Assembly: GCA_023386555.1 (NCBI GenBank)
Contig: JAEWJK010000006.1
Location: 124,001 to 188,000, forward strand
DNA length: 64,000 nucleotides
Source of the DNA: Bacteroidota bacterium
Lineage (GTDB): Bacteria; Bacteroidota; Bacteroidia; Chitinophagales; Chitinophagaceae
Direction: 5' to 3'
Both the position numbers and the translations under genes were made by a program. The notes below the pieces were generated by a model. That model ran no database searches and was not told the DNA's origin. It worked only from the letters and a program-made list of their open reading frames with translations. Of this stretch, positions 60,280 through 64,000 are shown piece by piece. Within the stretch, counting starts at the first letter, position 1, and the number at the start of each line of letters is the position of its first letter.

Positions 60280-62052
60280 ATGGCAACTTCTATGAGCAAC
60301 CTCAATCCTAAAACAGGATTATCACATTCTACCCCTATCCCAACAAACTATGGAGCACTCGGTACGTTAGTTACCGTTTTCTTTTTCTGGGGATTTATAG
60401 CAGCAGGTAACAACGTTTTTATCCCTTTTTGTAAGAACTACTTTAAGCTGGATCAATTCCAGAGCCAGTTGATTGACTTTGCTTTTTATACAGCCTATTA
60501 TGTGGGTGCTTTGATACTGTTTGCTTTTGGTGCATTAGGCGGAAAAGATCTTGTGGCAAAATGGGGCTACAAAAAAAGCATTGTGTATGGTCTTTTGTTT
60601 TCGGCTTTAGGTGCTGTGGCAATGATCATAGCCGTTAATGCCAACACATTTGAAGGAATGCTTTTCGGATTATTCATCGTTGCGCTGGGCTTTTCTCTTC
60701 AGCAGACAGCAGCACAGCCCTTTGCTATCTCTTTAGGTGATCCTTCTACCGGAACCAGCCGTGTAAATCTTGCCGGTGGTATCAATTCTTTCGGAACTAC
60801 AATAGGTCCATTGGTAGTCGCTTTCGCTTTGTTTGGATCAACTGCAGATATTCCGGATTCTGAGTTACAATCATTAGGTCTTGATAAAGTGGTGATACTT
60901 TACAGTGGAGTGGGCATTTTATTCATTGCCGCTGCTGCTTTGTTTTACTTTTCTAAGAAAGTGCCTTCAGGTATTTCACTGGAGAAAACGGAGAAAGCCA
61001 ATAAGGCATTATACACCTTACTTATCATGACCGGTCTTTTAATAATCATGTTTGCACCGGTATTCAACAGTTATAGAGAAGATATGACGAATGCATCGGC
61101 GGAAGCCTTGCATGATCTTGAGACGTATAGAATGAAGTGGTTATTTGGAGCTTTGGCAGTAGTGGTTGTTGGGTTATTAGTGGCTAATGCCAGTGCAACC
61201 AAAAATCCGGAGGGATGGGGTGCAATGAAATATCCGCAACTTGTTTTGGGAATGCTTGCCATCTTTTTCTATGTGGGTGTTGAAGTAACTATTGGCAGTA
61301 ACCTGAGTGAACTTTTAAAACAAGATGATTTTGGTGGTTACAGTTCATCACAGGTAGCACCATTTATTTCTTTGTATTGGGGAAGTTTGATGATCGGTAG
61401 ATGGACAGGTGCTATCTCTGCATTTAACCTAAAAAACGCTACCAGAAAGACATTAATGTTCATAGTCCCTATAATAGCTTTTGGTGTAGTGCTGAGTGTT
61501 ATTGCACTGAGAGATTACGATGTTAAGCCTTTATTGTATTATGTTTTCTGTGTACTGGTATTGATCGCTGCTTTTTATATGAGCCAGGATAAACCGGCAA
61601 GAACATTATTGTTATTTGCTTCGCTTGGATTGATTGCTATGCTGGTTGGTATTTTCTCTACCGGTGAAGTGGCTATCTATGCTTTTTTAAGTGGTGGATT
61701 ATTCTGTTCTATTATGTGGCCGGCCATCTTTGCTTTATCTATTGCTGGATTGGGTAAATGGACAACACAAGGTTCAGCATTTTTGATCATGATGATTTTG
61801 GGTGGTGGTATCATTCCTCCTATCCAGGGTAAGATTGCTGATTATCTTCAGACAAAAAATCCTGATGCTTCAGGTTATGGCATTCATAATTCATACTGGG
61901 TAGCTGTTATATGTTTTGCTTACCTCGCATTCTTTGCTTTTGCAGTAAGGGGTATATTGAAAAGACAGGGAATAGATTATGAAAGAAAGCCTGATGAAGA
62001 TCTTGAGCCTTTGCAAACCTCACCGGAATCAAGTATTAATGTAACACAATAG
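60280..62052 (+). CDS. FucP/GluP-like sugar:H+ symporter (MFS), enlarged
   Basis: MFS transporter of 590 residues related to the FucP/GluP family (L-fucose, glucose, galactose). Visible helices number about 12-14, with VTVFFFWGFIAAGNNVFIPF at helix 1 and ALGFSLQQTAAQPFAISLG. Usual members have about 410-440 residues; the extra length is spread over an insertion between helices 6 and 8 (about residues 225-330) and a longer tail. The large cytosolic insertion includes two additional hydrophobic segments. Divergent from glgA, so it may bring in the glucose used for glycogen. Confidence 0.85.
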   Translation: MATSMSNLNPKTGLSHSTPIPTNYGALGTLVTVFFFWGFIAAGNNVFIPFCKNYFKLDQFQSQLIDFAFYTAYYVGALILFAFGALGGKDLVAKWGYKKSIVYGLLFSALGAVAMIIAVNANTFEGMLFGLFIVALGFSLQQTAAQPFAISLGDPSTGTSRVNLAGGINSFGTTIGPLVVAFALFGSTADIPDSELQSLGLDKVVILYSGVGILFIAAAALFYFSKKVPSGISLEKTEKANKALYTLLIMTGLLIIMFAPVFNSYREDMTNASAEALHDLETYRMKWLFGALAVVVVGLLVANASATKNPEGWGAMKYPQLVLGMLAIFFYVGVEVTIGSNLSELLKQDDFGGYSSSQVAPFISLYWGSLMIGRWTGAISAFNLKNATRKTLMFIVPIIAFGVVLSVIALRDYDVKPLLYYVFCVLVLIAAFYMSQDKPARTLLLFASLGLIAMLVGIFSTGEVAIYAFLSGGLFCSIMWPAIFALSIAGLGKWTTQGSAFLIMMILGGGIIPPIQGKIADYLQTKNPDASGYGIHNSYWVAVICFAYLAFFAFAVRGILKRQGIDYERKPDEDLEPLQTSPESSINVTQ

Positions 62053-62073
62053 AATATATATTGGTTCTCGCAG

Positions 62074-62111
62074 AAAACGCTGAATACGCAGAAATGTATT
62101 CAGCGTTTTTT
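62074..62111. terminator. Strong bidirectional terminator
   Basis: AAAACGCTGAATAC (62074-62087) pairs perfectly over 14 bp with GTATTCAGCGTTTT (62096-62109), with T-runs on both strands. It lies between the convergent symporter and FG-GAP genes. Confidence 0.92.
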
Positions 62112-62129
62112 ATGCTTCCTCTCATGAGG

Positions 62130-64000
62130 TTATTCAACCATCAATTTTTGTGTTGCCTGCAATTCTTTGCTTCTTAGCGTAACAAAATAAATTCCCGAAC
62201 TCAGTGTTATAGGCATTTCTATCGTTCTATCAGAATGTCCAGATAATATTCCCAGATTTTTGGTAAAGAGTATTACTCCCAATGAATTGGACACCGATAA
62301 AGTATATCGAGCTGATCTCAGATCACTCATACGAACTTTCAGAATATTATTATTCAATGGAGATTGAATAGTGAAACTACCAGTTGCATTCTTCCATAAA
62401 AGGGTTACGATATTACTGTATGTTATCCGACCATCATTATCGATCGCTTTAATTCTATAGTAATTATCACCTTTCAAAGGTGAAATATCGTATGCAGTAT
62501 ACGATACTGCATTCTGTGCAGCATGCTTTGAATTAAAGAAAAACTCCACACCGTTTGAAGAACGCTCTACCTCGTAGTGGTGCACATTTACTTCAGTGAA
62601 TACCTTCCAGTTTAACCTTACAGTCCTCTCTTCCATTATTGCTCTTAAACTTCCAAAAGTCACCGGAAATGGTTGACCATGTCCGTTTAAAAGAATACTG
62701 AAATTATTCGAGCCCATGTTTGCAGTAGCCAGATCTGGCTTTCCATCATTATTAAAATCGGCCACAATGACCTCCCATGGATTACTTCCAGTAGGATAAC
62801 TGACTGCAGATTCAAAACTGATGTTGCTGACAGATGTATTTCTATGTGCAAGTATTACAGAACCGGCAGAAGTGGTACTGAGTCGAACAAGATCAGGCTT
62901 TATACCACCGGATAGATTTCCAACAGATTTCATTCCCTGCATTTGTACGGAAGATCCATTAAAGCTAAAATTATTACTATGCGTAAAAAGATTTCTATTG
63001 GTGATAATATCATATCCTCCATCTCCATTAAAATCTGCCACTGCAGGGTTCTCTGAGTATGTAAACGCACATGCACTACATAATAATGAGCTACCCATTG
63101 AAATAAATCCACTAAAACTCTGGTTAACCATTATAGCCAAAACATATCCCTGGCTGGCTACTACCAGATCAGGTTTATAATCATTATTTATATCTGCTGC
63201 CAATATATCTGTTAGCCAGTTCATAGATGAACCAGACATTGGTGATACCGGGAATCGTTGTAATTGTGCAAAAGAGATGTTTCCAGGGGTTGACATGTTT
63301 TTATATACAGTGATCATCTCCTGATTACCGTAGCCATACCCAAAATGCGTCATGGCAAGGTCTGGCAATCCATCTACATTTAGATCAGTTATCGCAAGGC
63401 TACCTGGCGAAAACTCCGCATCTATTTCAATCACCGGCGCAAAAGAAATATTTCCTGTTGTACTGGTATTCCGAAAGATTGAAAGTTTAGCCACTGTACT
63501 TCCACTTGGATTAAGTAGTACAATATCCAACTTACCATCCACATCGATGTCTGCCATTTTAACTGCATTTGGATTAATGCCAGCATTTATATTAATACCG
63601 CCAGCCATTGTTAATGATGCCGGTGTACTGGTTGTATTCCTAAAAACAGAAATTGTTCCTTCGGTTCTGTTACAAACCACCACATCATTTTTGCCGTCAC
63701 CATCCAGATCTCCTGCAGCAAGACTGCCAGGGCCATTACCCGTACTAAAGTCTGTTCTGCTGGCAAACGAATTAACATTAAAAGCTCCACCACCGGGAAA
63801 CGTTACAGCGAAAGGTTTTAAAGAAGTTGCGGTAAGATTATTGGTTAAAATACTAACCTTATCTGAAGATGCACCTACAGGAACCGTTACAGTTATTGTG
63901 TTTGCAGTAGCAGAGAGAACATTAGCCCTGATGTTACCAAAGAAAACATTATTCAAAGCTGCATTGGTACTGAAGTTTGCTCCTTCAATAACTACTGTTG
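62130..64000 (-). CDS. FG-GAP/VCBS-repeat protein with T9SS sorting tail (N-terminus cut by window edge)
   Basis: The frame runs to the right edge, so the protein is truncated at its N-terminus; the apparent start at 63956 is an internal TTG. The visible 623 residues begin with a TIG/IPT-like domain (VVIEGANFSTNAA... VSIL). Six or so FG-GAP/VCBS-type repeats follow, with calcium-binding DxDxDxxxD loops: DLDGDGKNDVVV, DIDVDGKLDIVL, DLNVDGLPDLAM, DINNDYKPDLVV, DFNGDGGYDIIT and DFNNDGKPDLAT. A fibronectin-like linker and a C-terminal T9SS type A sorting domain end it. It is probably secreted through type IX secretion and attached to the surface. Confidence 0.88.
   Translation of the reverse strand, partial: TVVIEGANFSTNAALNNVFFGNIRANVLSATANTITVTVPVGASSDKVSILTNNLTATSLKPFAVTFPGGGAFNVNSFASRTDFSTGNGPGSLAAGDLDGDGKNDVVVCNRTEGTISVFRNTTSTPASLTMAGGININAGINPNAVKMADIDVDGKLDIVLLNPSGSTVAKLSIFRNTSTTGNISFAPVIEIDAEFSPGSLAITDLNVDGLPDLAMTHFGYGYGNQEMITVYKNMSTPGNISFAQLQRFPVSPMSGSSMNWLTDILAADINNDYKPDLVVASQGYVLAIMVNQSFSGFISMGSSLLCSACAFTYSENPAVADFNGDGGYDIITNRNLFTHSNNFSFNGSSVQMQGMKSVGNLSGGIKPDLVRLSTTSAGSVILAHRNTSVSNISFESAVSYPTGSNPWEVIVADFNNDGKPDLATANMGSNNFSILLNGHGQPFPVTFGSLRAIMEERTVRLNWKVFTEVNVHHYEVERSSNGVEFFFNSKHAAQNAVSYTAYDISPLKGDNYYRIKAIDNDGRITYSNIVTLLWKNATGSFTIQSPLNNNILKVRMSDLRSARYTLSVSNSLGVILFTKNLGILSGHSDRTIEMPITLSSGIYFVTLRSKELQATQKLMVE

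Overview
The window is typical chromosomal DNA of a member of the Bacteroidota, most likely family Chitinophagaceae. The evidence is AT-rich DNA, almost no Shine-Dalgarno sequences, several promoters of the Bacteroidetes type (TTTG, about 19 nt, TAnnTTTG), many signal peptides ending in A-Q or lipoboxes, a type IX secretion (T9SS) sorting tail, DUF3667-type proteins and many TlpA-like thioredoxins. Genus is not determined. No phage, transposase, CRISPR array or rRNA operon is visible. The only RNA gene found is a tRNA-Gln. No gap between genes exceeds about 250 bp.

Layout. 1-11 kb: end of an unknown gene, a methylmalonyl-CoA mutase large subunit, YggS, lipoproteins, an acyl-CoA dehydrogenase, a secreted S9 peptidase, a small operon of an HMA protein, a TlpA thioredoxin and a barrel-like protein, and an ECF sigma factor with its membrane partner. 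11-18.7 kb: a divergent kynurenine-degradation locus. The minus arm carries 3-hydroxyanthranilate dioxygenase, ACMS decarboxylase and a guanine-deaminase-like protein. The plus arm carries an unusual SDR, aminomuconate-semialdehyde dehydrogenase, a RidA-type deaminase, kynureninase and kynurenine monooxygenase. Together these take kynurenine to 4-oxalocrotonate. 18.7-23.4 kb: SGNH hydrolase, DUF4369/TlpA thioredoxin, an ATP-grasp-like protein, a Cys-rich copper-storage-like bundle, a double-OmpA protein and tRNA-Gln.

23.4-29.1 kb: rmlD and a UDP-sugar precursor operon (aminotransferase, UDP-glucose dehydrogenase, UDP-xylose synthase, UDP-HexNAc dehydrogenase). 29.2-33.4 kb: a response regulator divergent from a 1210-residue CheB-CheR-PAS-histidine kinase. 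33.4-51.8 kb: mostly housekeeping and secreted enzymes (TsaD, FtsX/MacB-type permease, GcvP, class-C serine hydrolase, M20 and M1 peptidases, a sensor kinase, a CBS protein). 51.8-62 kb: an alpha-glucan locus (glgB, secreted GH13, SLC45-like transporter, glgC, glgA) next to a FucP-like sugar transporter. The right edge cuts a TIG/FG-GAP T9SS cargo protein.

The most unusual non-coding signal is a dispersed repeat with core GTACAAGTGAGTGACACAAC. It occurs alone, as an inverted pair and in variant forms. In five places it points towards a gene start 36-74 nt away, including the 3-hydroxyanthranilate dioxygenase gene, the sigma factor, an ABC-type permease and glgC. Other features of note are several palindromes between genes, a start codon buried in a 10-bp hairpin, a probable leaderless promoter and very tight convergent gene junctions.
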